From positions 124,001-188,000 of the forward strand of contig JARUHJ010000003.1 of assembly GCA_029667085.1 (NCBI GenBank): a DNA stretch of 64,000 bases. The letters run 5' to 3'. Within the stretch, counting starts at the first letter, position 1. Each line of letters opens with the position of its first letter. A program made the position numbers and the translations under genes. The notes under the pieces were generated by a model. It was given only the letters and a program-made list of their open reading frames with translations. It was not told where the DNA came from and searched no databases. Shown here piece by piece: positions 42,607 through 53,163 of this stretch. This DNA is from Deltaproteobacteria bacterium IMCC39524 (GTDB lineage Bacteria; Desulfobacterota; Desulfuromonadia; Desulfuromonadales; BM103).

Positions 42607-42663
42607 GACCCTTGAGATTTATTCTGGAGAGGTCTCTCTCCCCCGTGTTGACGACGCCCTCAC

Positions 42664-42698
42664 AAAAAAAGCTCCCCGGTTTCCCGGAGAGCTTTTTT
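42664..42698. terminator. Bidirectional terminator between HD gene and groEL
   Basis: AAAAAAAGCTC...GAGCTTTTTT with an inner CCGG pairing; A- and T-runs flank both sides of convergent genes. Confidence 0.9.
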
Positions 42699-42724
42699 CT
42701 GTTCATAATCTGGTTGATCAGGCG

Positions 42725-44419
<1,695 letters not shown>

Positions 44420-44707
44420 TTATTCAACGACGCCGAGGACATCGTCCTCGCGCATCATCAGATATTCTTTGCCTTCGATCTTGATTTCGGTGCCCGAGTA
44501 CTTGCCGAACAGCACCTTGTCGCCAACTTTGACGTCAAGAGGCAAAACCTTGCCGTCTTCGGTCACTTTACCTTTTCCAACAGCAATGACGTCGCCCTGC
44601 ATAGGCTTTTCTTTGGCGGAATCGGGGATGATGATACCGGAAGCCGTCGTGGTCTCCTCCTCGAGGCGTTCTACGATAATCCGGTCATGCAAAGGTCTGA
44701 TGTTCAT
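44420..44707 (-). CDS. groES: Co-chaperonin GroES (Hsp10)
   Basis: 95 residues from [10 protein letters not shown], the standard GroES start, with AAAGGAGAA upstream. [13 protein letters not shown]-type mobile loop is present as [14 protein letters not shown]. The in-frame ATG at 44734 is not used. First gene of groESL. Confidence 0.97.
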   Translation of the reverse strand: MNIRPLHDRIIVERLEEETTTASGIIIPDSAKEKPMQGDVIAVGKGKVTEDGKVLPLDVKVGDKVLFGKYSGTEIKIEGKEYLMMREDDVLGVVE

Positions 44708-44788
44708 AACTTGTGTTCTCCTTTCTTGAGACAATCCGGGATATTAATCCACTTGATAAATAATAAGATCCGTACCGAGACAACTATG

Positions 44789-44815
44789 TTGGCACTCGCA
44801 GCCAAAGAGTGCCAA
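44789..44815. promoter_or_regulatory. CIRCE operator (HrcA site) of groESL
   Basis: TTGGCACTC-N9-GAGTGCCAA, a perfect 9-bp inverted repeat with the CIRCE spacer length; canonical CIRCE is TTAGCACTC-N9-GAGTGCTAA. One compensated base differs in each arm (A to G / T to C). It lies 82 bases before groES and just after the promoter, so HrcA repression is expected. Confidence 0.9.
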
Positions 44816-44826
44816 AAGCAGGCCTA

Positions 44827-44854
44827 AATATAATCAGCCTCCCGAGATTGTCAA
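44827..44854 (-). promoter_or_regulatory. Sigma-70-type promoter of groESL
   Basis: Minus strand: TTGACA (44849-44854), 16-base spacer, TATATT (44827-44832). The -10 sits 11 bases before CIRCE. Confidence 0.75.
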
Positions 44855-44944
44855 GGTCTTTTCAGAAAAAAATAAAGAATAAAAGGGAATCGTCTGTCGA
44901 GTGACTGACGGCAGTGTGTCAAACAGGCCAAGTTAGCGAAATAA

Positions 44945-47692
44945 TTAATTGCCAAGAACCGTGAGAAGTTCAGTTGAGAGGTTCGCAGCGATCTCTTCAG
45001 CGACCTTAGCCCGTTCAACAGCAATCGTTGATCGGTCATGTTCAAAAAAGATTCTGACCGGGTACTCATACCTAAAAGCCGGCAATTCTTGTTTGGGTCT
45101 GTGATAAATCAAACGAGCCTTGGTGCGCAGATCCGTCGAGCAGCAGCCTGAGTCTTCAACGTATCCGTAAATTTCCCCGGTTACATATTGACGAACTGCC
45201 AGCCAACCGGGGTCAACACGCTGCAAATCTTCCTTAAGGATGACAAACTGTAGTCCGAGGTCTTCTCCCCCCTGGTTAAGCAGATCAACAAACTGGTCAA
45301 AGAACATGGAATTGAAATCATTGGGCACCATAACCGCGGCAAAGGGAATCACATAGATGACTCCTGGCTCCGGCACCAAATCAGGCAAAAGTTGCGGCAG
45401 CGGCGCAGGAAAGGTCCTCCTGGCAGGTTCGGGTATCGAGGCCACGAGAAGTTCATCCGTGGGCTCAGGGGGCAATGACGCAGGGGAGGGTCGCACAGCA
45501 GGAATTCCTGGGGGACGAAGCGACTGGGGTATGTCGGGCTGGGAAATCATTGAAGCAACGGTATTCTCACCTAAAAAAGCGAGGATTTCCGTATCAAGCA
45601 AAGGTTTTTCGACGTCGTCATCAAGAACGGAGTCGGCCTCTGTCAAATAACCCTCGGGAGAGAAGTCTTTCGTCCTCCCGGTTTCTTCAACAATGTCCTG
45701 ATCTTGCTCAGCGATCACGATGGGAACGACCGAGGCGATTGGTGCTGGCTCGGGTTCAAGAACAATGGTTTCCACAAAAGGGGTCTTATCTTCAAACGGC
45801 TCCGGTATCACCGGAACAACAGGTTCCTCTCCTGTTTTACCAACCAGGCTAGGAGGCGCTGTAGAAGGCTCAGTTAGTTCAACAGGCTCAAGCGCAGTTT
45901 CTTCCTGCGGCAGAGCTGCCAATTCCGGTTCTTCGGGAACCTGCTCCGAGATAAATTCATCGAGCTCAGGGACGGGCCGTTCAGTGACTTCCGGAGCAAC
46001 GGGAGCAGCAAGGGCTTGAGTGAGCTCTTCCTGCGGCATCGCTTGAGCCTCTTTAACAACCGGAGTCTCTACAGCAACCGGAGCCTCTACAGCAACCGGA
46101 GTCTCTACAACAACCGGGGCTTCTACAACAACCGGGGCTTCTACAACAACCGGGGCCTCTATAACAACCGGGGCCTCTGCAAAAACAGGAGCTTCTACAG
46201 CAACAGGTGTTTGCGGTACAGCAGGAGGTTCAACAACGGCCAGGCTTTCCGGCTGCGCAGCCTCGGCGGCAACGGGTGGCAACAAGGGTACGGACGGCTC
46301 AAACGGTTCTGCCGGCGGGGAGGCTATCTCAGGGACCTCAATGGGGTTTGCGACAGTGGGACCTGGTGGTTCAGAAGGATTTGTTCTCTCCGCGGGGAGT
46401 TCAGGAGCAGTAACGGCGATGACATCTGTAGACGGAACCACGGGCGGTTGACCCGGTTGCGGGACGGCCGGTAAAGGCTTGACGACAACCGCCGGCGGGG
46501 TTAGAGGTTCAAGAGGATCGGCAAGTTCAGGTGTTGGCGGCGTAGGTTCTTCAACGGCAGGTTCAACCACCTCTTCGGGCATCGCGACCGGAACTGGAGA
46601 AGCCTCCTGGACCAGTTCTGGTATCGCCTCGACAACGGTCGGCAAGACAACAGCGTCATCCAGGGCCAGCACCTCGCTGACGCTCAAGGCTTTCATAAGA
46701 TCCTGGCCACCAGAGACTTGTGTCATAACCAGGAGCGTTTGCTGTAATGGTCCCAGGAGTTCCTGATTCTGGCCGCGCCGCATAATAACCAACTCTGCCG
46801 ATTCTTCACCCGGTTTATCCGAGCGCAAGAGCTTCACCAGAGGTTGATAATCTCTTCCCAGGCTCATCTCAGCGTATGTGCGTGGCAAAATCGCCAGATC
46901 GACCATTCGATAACGCATGAACCATTCCGCGAAGGTTTCTATGCTTGCGAATTCTCGGATCGTTACGGAAACAGGTAGCGCTTGTTCGAGGTAAGTCGCT
47001 AATTGCTGAGCTTGCTCTGTCGTGCGCAACAAACCCCTGGGGTCTGGAATGACACCGAGAACCAGCGTTTTAAGCGGCGGTTCGTCACTGGCCAAGAGAT
47101 CACGGTAAAGCCCCTCGTCTTGTGGAGTCCACGCACGGCCCGTGCTTAAAGGAGGAACATGCTCCAGTTCATTTTGAACCTCGATGACTTCGTCGACGGG
47201 CAGAGGCTCCTGCTCGGCAGCAGAGGGGCTTTTTTCAACCACTGACGGAGGCTGCGAGACAATCTGCTGAGTTGTTTCAGCGGTAGAGACGCCCGGCTCA
47301 CGCAGAACTTCGGCGACACGTTGCAACCATGCGCCACTGATTCCCTGCCGTGAAACCAGGCGCAGGTCACTCTCTGGATGAAGTTTCCCAACCGACAGGA
47401 AACGCCCGGGGTTGGCTTCAACATCCTTTGAGGAGAGCAAAGCCAGATCGAGCATGGCAAACCGATCGATCCAGTTGATCAAGGTCGAAGAGTCCGCGAG
47501 TTCCTTAACGACAACCTCTTCCTGAAGGTTCTCAGTGAGGAGCTCCGCTAACGCATTCGCTTGTTCCAGGGAAACCTCTCCAGAAGAGTCATGCGTTCCA
47601 GGCACAATACCGAGCGTCAGCCGTGCTTCAGCCGGGCCGCTGACCAGCAGGCATAGCAGCAGGAGGAGTATGGCAAAAAAGTGTTTGTTCAT
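44945..47692 (-). CDS. Large periplasmic Pro/Val/Glu-rich protein with PhnD-like modules
   Basis: About 915 residues from the ATG at 47692 (an in-frame ATG at 47707 is also possible). Signal peptide MNKHFFAILLLLLCLLVSGPAEA, then two related modules of about 110-130 residues that resemble phosphonate/PhnD-type solute-binding halves: LTLGIVPGTHDSSGEV...FAMLDLALLS and LVLGVIPDPRGLLRT...YRMVDLAILP. A linker of about 350 residues is rich in Pro, Val, Glu and Ala and includes nine hexapeptides of the form PVVVEA. A compact C-terminal domain of about 140 residues follows (VIYVIPFAAVMVPNDFNSMFF ... IFFEHDRSTIAVERAKVAEEI). I do not recognise the whole protein. The linker could span the periplasm. Confidence 0.7.
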   Translation of the reverse strand: MNKHFFAILLLLLCLLVSGPAEARLTLGIVPGTHDSSGEVSLEQANALAELLTENLQEEVVVKELADSSTLINWIDRFAMLDLALLSSKDVEANPGRFLSVGKLHPESDLRLVSRQGISGAWLQRVAEVLREPGVSTAETTQQIVSQPPSVVEKSPSAAEQEPLPVDEVIEVQNELEHVPPLSTGRAWTPQDEGLYRDLLASDEPPLKTLVLGVIPDPRGLLRTTEQAQQLATYLEQALPVSVTIREFASIETFAEWFMRYRMVDLAILPRTYAEMSLGRDYQPLVKLLRSDKPGEESAELVIMRRGQNQELLGPLQQTLLVMTQVSGGQDLMKALSVSEVLALDDAVVLPTVVEAIPELVQEASPVPVAMPEEVVEPAVEEPTPPTPELADPLEPLTPPAVVVKPLPAVPQPGQPPVVPSTDVIAVTAPELPAERTNPSEPPGPTVANPIEVPEIASPPAEPFEPSVPLLPPVAAEAAQPESLAVVEPPAVPQTPVAVEAPVFAEAPVVIEAPVVVEAPVVVEAPVVVETPVAVEAPVAVETPVVKEAQAMPQEELTQALAAPVAPEVTERPVPELDEFISEQVPEEPELAALPQEETALEPVELTEPSTAPPSLVGKTGEEPVVPVIPEPFEDKTPFVETIVLEPEPAPIASVVPIVIAEQDQDIVEETGRTKDFSPEGYLTEADSVLDDDVEKPLLDTEILAFLGENTVASMISQPDIPQSLRPPGIPAVRPSPASLPPEPTDELLVASIPEPARRTFPAPLPQLLPDLVPEPGVIYVIPFAAVMVPNDFNSMFFDQFVDLLNQGGEDLGLQFVILKEDLQRVDPGWLAVRQYVTGEIYGYVEDSGCCSTDLRTKARLIYHRPKQELPAFRYEYPVRIFFEHDRSTIAVERAKVAEEIAANLSTELLTVLGN
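46046..46207. repeat. 18-base tandem repeat encoding PVVVEA
   Basis: Nine consecutive 18-base units, consensus near CTACAACAACCGGGGCTT on the + strand, in frame within the large periplasmic protein. Units differ by silent and conservative changes; adjacent central units are nearly identical, pointing to recent expansion by slippage. Confidence 0.85.
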
Positions 47693-47765
47693 GGTAGGTT
47701 TCAGCATCCTAATCACTCTTAACCTGACTGTCAATCTTGTTGCATAACCATGTACTCTCGAGAGA

Positions 47766-47809
47766 GACAAGAAAGGCCTTCCAGAGTTTCCGGAAGACCT
47801 TTCTTGTTA
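47766..47809 (-). terminator. Terminator after arsS
   Basis: Minus strand: AACAAGAAAGGTCTTCC pairs with GGAAGGCCTTTCTTGT across an 8-base loop; long stem, weak T-run. Confidence 0.6.
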
Positions 47810-47828
47810 CATTGGCACGTTCTACAGC

Positions 47829-48785
47829 TTATGCGACCAGGGCACCGCCACAGGAGGAACCACCGCCGGCGGTGCAACCGAAACAATGCTCTCCGGTTAC
47901 GATGGTGCGGCCCTGCAACTGTTCGGGGTCAAGGTCGTCGATGTGCTTCGGCAAACCCTCGTCGAGAGAAAGCCCCAGGGCGCTGTTGAAGTCACAATCG
48001 GAAAGGAAGCCATTCCATGCGACACAGATCTGATGACGGCACATCAACCCCTCCAGGGTTGCCTGGTTAAAGTTGTCCTCAAGCAGCGACCTGTAACTTT
48101 CTGCTTCACCATCACGCTGCAGATCGTTCAGGAAGCGTCCCATCGGCATATTGGTAATGGTCAGAAGGCTGCTGAACGCCACCTCGAAACGATCCTTGAG
48201 CTCTTTGCGGTAAGTCTCTTCCAAAGTGGCCTGATCCGGTGGAAGGAAAGCGCCACCGGGGTTATAAACAAGGTTCAACGGCAACTCCGGTTGACGCCCA
48301 TAACCGAGAGAATTCAGACGGCGTAGAGCTGCGACACTCCGTTTATAGACACCGCCCCCTCTCTGCTTGTCGACATTATCGTCTAGATAGCAGGGCAGAG
48401 AAGCCACCAGGTGAACACCCTGGTTGGCCAGAAATTCTGGTGTATCAGCCTGTCCGGCTTCAAAGAAAACAGTCAGGTTGGTGCGTACCAGCACCTGGTG
48501 GCCACTGTCTCTGAGAGCGGAGACAAAATCTTTAAAGAAGGGATTAAGCTCAGGGGCTCCCCCGGTGAGATCAATCCGCGCTTTCGGCAGTGCTTTCGCC
48601 AGATGTAACACGCTTTGCATCGTCTCCCAGGTCATAACCTCGGGACGTTTTGGGTTCGCTTCGACATGACAATGACGGCAACTCAAATTACAGAGCAAGC
48701 CAAGATTGACCTGAATCGTCTGCACGTCTTCACTCTTCAGGTCCTCGCCAATGGTCTGGCAAACGGCCTGACTAAAGTTATTCAT
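47829..48785 (-). CDS. arsS: Arsenosugar biosynthesis radical SAM protein ArsS
   Basis: 318 residues. The radical-SAM cluster motif is NLSCRHCHVEANPK with CNLSCRHC (C-x3-C-x2-C). The DUF3641-type C-terminal region ends HCFGCTAGGGSSCGGALVA. In many bacteria the equivalent C-terminal motif carries selenocysteine; here all positions are Cys or Ser with no in-frame TGA. In the known pathway ArsS adds a 5-deoxyadenosyl group to dimethylarsinate after ArsM; no arsM or other ars gene is in the window. Single gene, leftward. Confidence 0.85.
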   Translation of the reverse strand: MNNFSQAVCQTIGEDLKSEDVQTIQVNLGLLCNLSCRHCHVEANPKRPEVMTWETMQSVLHLAKALPKARIDLTGGAPELNPFFKDFVSALRDSGHQVLVRTNLTVFFEAGQADTPEFLANQGVHLVASLPCYLDDNVDKQRGGGVYKRSVAALRRLNSLGYGRQPELPLNLVYNPGGAFLPPDQATLEETYRKELKDRFEVAFSSLLTITNMPMGRFLNDLQRDGEAESYRSLLEDNFNQATLEGLMCRHQICVAWNGFLSDCDFNSALGLSLDEGLPKHIDDLDPEQLQGRTIVTGEHCFGCTAGGGSSCGGALVA

Positions 48786-48850
48786 AAGGTCTCCAACAGT
48801 TAAAAGTTTACCCGTTAATTATATACACGATTGGCATGTCATGGGAAGAG

Positions 48851-48884
48851 AGTGCCCGACCACACTGGGAAGTATGGCCGGGCA
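48851..48884 (-). terminator. Hairpin after the HD-GYP-like gene
   Basis: GTGCCCGACC ... GGCCGGGCAC, with the minus strand then reading TCTCTTCCC. Downstream end of the type I secretion operon. Confidence 0.6.
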
Positions 48885-48919
48885 CCACGAGCTAAAGAGC
48901 GAAGGGGGAGGACCTTCTC

Positions 48920-51019
48920 TCAATCCTGAGAGCGCTTATCCAGTAGTTTTTCACCGACGGCCGATTGCACAACTTCCTTAAGAGCAGCAACAACGCGCTG
49001 GTCGTAAGTATCTTCTCCAGCCTTGATAATCTCGAGCGTTTCATCGGCTGAACGAGCCGCGCGGTAAGCGCGGGGCCCAACCATGGCACAAAAGCTATTC
49101 ACAACTGCAAGAATCCGCGCAGGTAAGCCTATTTCATCGCCCTTCAAGCCGTTCGGATACCCCTTGCCATTGAGGGTTTCATTCATCTGGTAAACGGCAT
49201 CGAAGACAGGTAAGCCGAAATCGATATCCTGTAAAACTTTGGCGGCATGCTCAGTGTGCTGCTCCAGCTCAAATTTTTCTTCAGCGCTAAGGGCCTCTGC
49301 CTTGAAGAGCAGGTCACGGTCCACAAACAGCTTGCCGACCTGGGAGAGGTTGGCTGCCGTATCAACCGTAGCAATATCAACATCGCTGGCATTCATGGCC
49401 TTGGCGACCTCAATGCTGAGACGTCTCATCAAACGGGAATGGCCGGCCAGGTAGGGGTCGGTCAATTCTATGGCCCGCACCAGAGCTTCTACGGTTTTCG
49501 CTGTCGCTTGCTCCTGCCGCCTCTGCACCTCGACAATTTCCGTGACATCACGAATAACCGAGACGACTCCGGAAGGTCTGCCGTCAGCATCCTTGAGTGC
49601 GGAATTTGAGATCTGCAGGTGGTGGAGCTTCGATTGCAGGTAAACCTGTTCGTTCAATGTGACCGTTTCAGAACTGGCAAGAACCTTTTGGTCGGAATTT
49701 TCCAGTCGTCGGGCCGTGTCATAACCGAAGACGGCTTCACTATCCAGGCCGATCATATCTTTTGGGTTGCGGCCGACTGCGTCGGCAAAAGCAGGGTTAA
49801 CGTAGAGATAATGTCCCTGCAGATCCTTGAGGACAATATACTCAGAGATTGTGTTATTGATCCGATCCAGAAGCTGGCGCTGTTTTTCAATCTCCCCGGC
49901 CAGACTTTCGAAATGCCTGGCGGCTTTGCGCTCCTGATTACTGATCAACAGAGCCCACACAGCACCAAAAGTAACGGCAAAGGAGATGATCAAGAGCGCG
50001 GCGACACTCAACAGGGCCTTCTGTTGCCCGCGTAAGGCTTCGCGCGCCACATCATAATCAGCTTCGACCAAAATCCACATATCCGCGCCCGCAATCGGCA
50101 GGCCCAGCGAGTAAGCTCGAGTCCCACCGACCAGAGAAGAACGGACAGCAAAGGGCAGCGTCTCTGCCTGGTCAAGGGCCAAAGGCGTGGCGATACTCTG
50201 CAATTTACCGGGAAGCCAGGGCACAATCTCTTCGTAACCGTCAGCAACCGCCTGCAGCAGGCGGGCCCTCTCACCCTTCTCCAGCAAGCTGCTGGTCTGC
50301 ATCTCGTTGATCCGCTCGCCGACGATCTTGGTCAGCATCAGAACCGCAACAGGACTCGGATCAAGACCACTCGCATCAGGAGGGAAAATGGGCAGGAAAG
50401 CCTCCAGGACCAACCCGACAGGTGTATTTCGAATTGGCGCAAACTTGACTTTCTGGCTCTTTAAAACTTCATTGACGAAACCCATCTGATCAAATCGCAG
50501 GGGCGTGGTGGTGGCATCGGTCGCTATATAGACGGTGCCTCCCCGGTTCACGACCCGTCCTCCCGTATAACCTGTAATACGGGTAAATTCGATCAGCAGG
50601 CTCTGCATCATCGGTAACTGGGCAGAGAGTTGTGCCAGGCCTTCATCGCTGGCATCTTGACCCGGCAGTGGCCCTGACACCAGCCTCGAGACATCATCTT
50701 CAACCAGATGGACCTCGGCGGCATACAACTTAAAAAGCTCCGAGTTGATCACCCGGTTGGCCTGCGCCACGGCATTCTCCAGCAAAGCCTCTGTCAACTG
50801 CACTTGCGAAGACGCCATCAATTGCAGCCGCTTTTGCAGATTCACCTCGAACTCCCGCTCTCGCAGCTGAATCCCCCATGCCACCCAGACAATGGCGGCA
50901 ATCATGACCAGGATAATGATGCCAAGACCGAACCAGAACACCTTTTTCCTTGACGCTGCCGGGTACTCCCGGATCGTTGTCGAAGAGGAAATCGTCAGTT
51001 TCGTATCCTTTGCGTGCAT
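48920..51019 (-). CDS. Membrane sensor with dCache-like, PAS and degenerate HD-GYP domains (putative LapD analogue)
   Basis: 699 residues. TM1 at about 27-49, a periplasmic sensor of about 285 residues (dCache-like, e.g. ITGYTGGRVVNRGGTVYIATD), TM2 at about 337-360, PAS at about 385-505 (IVLKDLQGHYLYVNPAFADAVGR), then an HD-GYP-like domain from 523. His527, His588 and GYP (620-622) remain, but the HD pair is Ser559-Gln560 (NLSQVGKL), HHE is MNE (612-614) and the later metal-ligand Asp is Asn641. Most metal ligands are lost, so hydrolysis is unlikely while c-di-GMP binding remains possible. It lies 36 bases after a lapG-like gene in a type I secretion operon, the position LapD holds elsewhere. 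Confidence 0.82.
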   Translation of the reverse strand: MHAKDTKLTISSSTTIREYPAASRKKVFWFGLGIIILVMIAAIVWVAWGIQLREREFEVNLQKRLQLMASSQVQLTEALLENAVAQANRVINSELFKLYAAEVHLVEDDVSRLVSGPLPGQDASDEGLAQLSAQLPMMQSLLIEFTRITGYTGGRVVNRGGTVYIATDATTTPLRFDQMGFVNEVLKSQKVKFAPIRNTPVGLVLEAFLPIFPPDASGLDPSPVAVLMLTKIVGERINEMQTSSLLEKGERARLLQAVADGYEEIVPWLPGKLQSIATPLALDQAETLPFAVRSSLVGGTRAYSLGLPIAGADMWILVEADYDVAREALRGQQKALLSVAALLIISFAVTFGAVWALLISNQERKAARHFESLAGEIEKQRQLLDRINNTISEYIVLKDLQGHYLYVNPAFADAVGRNPKDMIGLDSEAVFGYDTARRLENSDQKVLASSETVTLNEQVYLQSKLHHLQISNSALKDADGRPSGVVSVIRDVTEIVEVQRRQEQATAKTVEALVRAIELTDPYLAGHSRLMRRLSIEVAKAMNASDVDIATVDTAANLSQVGKLFVDRDLLFKAEALSAEEKFELEQHTEHAAKVLQDIDFGLPVFDAVYQMNETLNGKGYPNGLKGDEIGLPARILAVVNSFCAMVGPRAYRAARSADETLEIIKAGEDTYDQRVVAALKEVVQSAVGEKLLDKRSQD

Positions 51020-51055
51020 TGCTTGCTTCTCCTTAGCTTAGGTCAGGCAACAAGC

Positions 51056-51757
51056 CTAACGTAACGCGCCTGGCGATACATGGGCCCAGCGGTAAAACTC
51101 GTTAACAGAATATTGCGGGACATAGTGCTCGTACTTGAGGTGCGAGAGCACCAGATCGGACACATTGTCCAGAATGTATGAGTCCTCATCTATCTTCACT
51201 GCCAATACCGCATGGGAGATGTTACGAATCGTGTCTTTCAAAAGAACGATGCGCATGTCATCAACGGAGAACCCGAGCTTACGCAGGGCATAATACTTGG
51301 TAATACTGTAATCCTCACAGTCCCCGGAGAGTTTGAGAAACTCACCTGGTGTCGCCCAGTAATCACTGACTCCGTAAATATCGATATCAAGCCCGTATGG
51401 CCAACGGTTGAAATACGTGTTGACCGACTTGAGTTGTGCCATGGGGGCAAGACCCTGTCCCTGCTTGATAATCTTCTGCCAACTTAATGCCGCTGAAGAA
51501 CAGACCTCTGCGCTTGCATTGCAAGCATAAAAGGTGTCGGTCTGTTTTTCTGCCGAGGCCATGACCCGCGTCCAGTTAGGCAGGGCTTTCAAGGTGCTGC
51601 GAAACTCATGGCTGCGGAACAGGCCTTTGCCGGGCTTGATCGCCGGGGCAACGCCATCTGTAGGCTTTGCCGAAGCCTTGGACCCGCAGCCCCAAAGTCC
51701 TACCAGGAGGCTTATGGCCAGAATGAAAAGAAAGCAGCGAAGTTTCGGCATATTCAA
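51056..51757 (-). CDS. lapG: LapG-type periplasmic transglutaminase-like cysteine protease (BTLCP)
   Basis: 233 residues. N-terminal signal with a possible lipobox (LLVGLWGC), then the BTLCP domain. The triad is visible: Cys147 in LSGDCEDYSITKYYAL, His182 in NISHAVLAV and Asp197 in YILDNVSD. GDCEDY matches the LapG consensus around the catalytic Cys and its Ca2+-binding acidic residues. In pseudomonads LapG clips the N-terminus of a giant adhesin, releasing it from the cell, unless LapD sequesters it at high c-di-GMP. Gene lies eight bases after the lapC-like gene. Confidence 0.9.
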   Translation of the reverse strand: MNMPKLRCFLFILAISLLVGLWGCGSKASAKPTDGVAPAIKPGKGLFRSHEFRSTLKALPNWTRVMASAEKQTDTFYACNASAEVCSSAALSWQKIIKQGQGLAPMAQLKSVNTYFNRWPYGLDIDIYGVSDYWATPGEFLKLSGDCEDYSITKYYALRKLGFSVDDMRIVLLKDTIRNISHAVLAVKIDEDSYILDNVSDLVLSHLKYEHYVPQYSVNEFYRWAHVSPGALR

Positions 51758-51765
51758 AGTTCCGG

Positions 51766-53151
51766 CTAACGTTCCCGCAGAGCGTTCTGCTTGGCGCGCA
51801 AAATTGGTTTCAGAAGGTAAGCCAGAACAGACTTTTTGCCGGTGAGGATATCAATACTGGCTGTCATTCCCGGCATAATGGGCAATTCTTCACCCCGATA
51901 AGCAATGGCATTTTTCTGGGTCCTTAATTTTACCTTGTAAAAGCTCTCGCCATCATCATCCTCGATGGTGTCGGCGCTGATCGCCTCCAGGACGCCATCC
52001 AGACCACCGAAGATGGAAAAATCATAAGCGGTAATCTTGATCATGGCCTTCTGCCCAGGATGCAGGAACGCGATATCAGCTGGACGAATACGGGCCTCGA
52101 TCAGCAAGGTGTCATCAAGAGGCACGATCTCCAGGATCGATTCGCCGGGGCGAACCACGCCGCCGATCGTGTTCAGATTGATCTGCTTGATCGTGCCGCG
52201 GACAGGAGAGCGGATGTCGGTACGTGTGACACGGTCTTCTCCCGCCGACATGATCTGTTGCAGAGATTTCAATTCGCCACGACGACTGTTCATTTCATCA
52301 AGGGCGATAGCTTTGAACTCGGCACGCCTCTGTTCGATACGGCGGCTCGCCTCGTTGGCCGCTTGCTGGATGCGCGGAATCGCCAGGCGCAAGGCGTCAA
52401 TGTCCCCTTGTAGCGACGAGATCTCACGCTCCAGGGCCAGATAATCTACGCGCGGATAGACACCCTGGTCAACCAGCGGCTTGGCAATATTACGCTGCTG
52501 TTTTGCCAGGCCAAGGCCTTGTTCTAGCTGTGCTTTACGGCTCTGCATTTCCTTTATTTCCTGCTGCTTCTGGCTGTGCTGAGAACGCAGAACGTTAAGC
52601 TCCGCCTGCAACTGATCTTGCCGTGCCTGGAAAATCGCCTTCTGGTCATTCAGAACTTGCGGGTCCGCTTCATTAAAGCTTTCGGGGAAGACGAGTTTTG
52701 ATTTCCCTTCTATCTCCGTGTTCAAACGCAGAATGGCCGCTTCATGCTCGGCCGCCTTGGTAAAGGCGTCCCGATACTGGCTTGCCGCCAGTTCGTTATC
52801 GATACGAATCAGGATATCGCCTTTATTGACGATCTGATTTTCCTGAACTGAGATTTCCTGGAGAATCCCGCCCTCCAGATTCTGTATCATCTGCACCTTC
52901 TGAGAAGGGATCACCGAGCCCATGCCGCGGGTCACCTCGTCCAAAACCGTAAAATGTGCCCACACGACAAAAGTAACCATCAACAGGCCGATCACCAGGG
53001 TAAGAACAAAGGCAATCGAGCTACCCTTACGATGAATGGCCGCATCGACTTCGCTCATGAAATGCAGGTCCTCTTCCTCGCTGAACGCGCTCAACAAACC
53101 CTGCCGTTCCCGACGATCAAATGCGTCTTTTATTTCTCTAGGTTTCGACAT
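51766..53151 (-). CDS. lapC: Type I secretion membrane-fusion protein (HlyD/LapC family)
   Basis: 461 residues. A single TM near 47-70 (IAFVLTLVIGLLMVTFVVWAHF), a lipoyl-like half-motif (NKGDILIRIDNELA), a long coiled-coil hairpin (about 130-290), the second half-motif DIRSPVRGTIKQINLNTIGGV and the beta-barrel region. Bridges the ABC transporter and TolC across the periplasm. Twelve bases after the ABC gene. Confidence 0.93.
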   Translation of the reverse strand: MSKPREIKDAFDRRERQGLLSAFSEEEDLHFMSEVDAAIHRKGSSIAFVLTLVIGLLMVTFVVWAHFTVLDEVTRGMGSVIPSQKVQMIQNLEGGILQEISVQENQIVNKGDILIRIDNELAASQYRDAFTKAAEHEAAILRLNTEIEGKSKLVFPESFNEADPQVLNDQKAIFQARQDQLQAELNVLRSQHSQKQQEIKEMQSRKAQLEQGLGLAKQQRNIAKPLVDQGVYPRVDYLALEREISSLQGDIDALRLAIPRIQQAANEASRRIEQRRAEFKAIALDEMNSRRGELKSLQQIMSAGEDRVTRTDIRSPVRGTIKQINLNTIGGVVRPGESILEIVPLDDTLLIEARIRPADIAFLHPGQKAMIKITAYDFSIFGGLDGVLEAISADTIEDDDGESFYKVKLRTQKNAIAYRGEELPIMPGMTASIDILTGKKSVLAYLLKPILRAKQNALRER

Positions 53152-53163
53152 AATGGCAGACTC

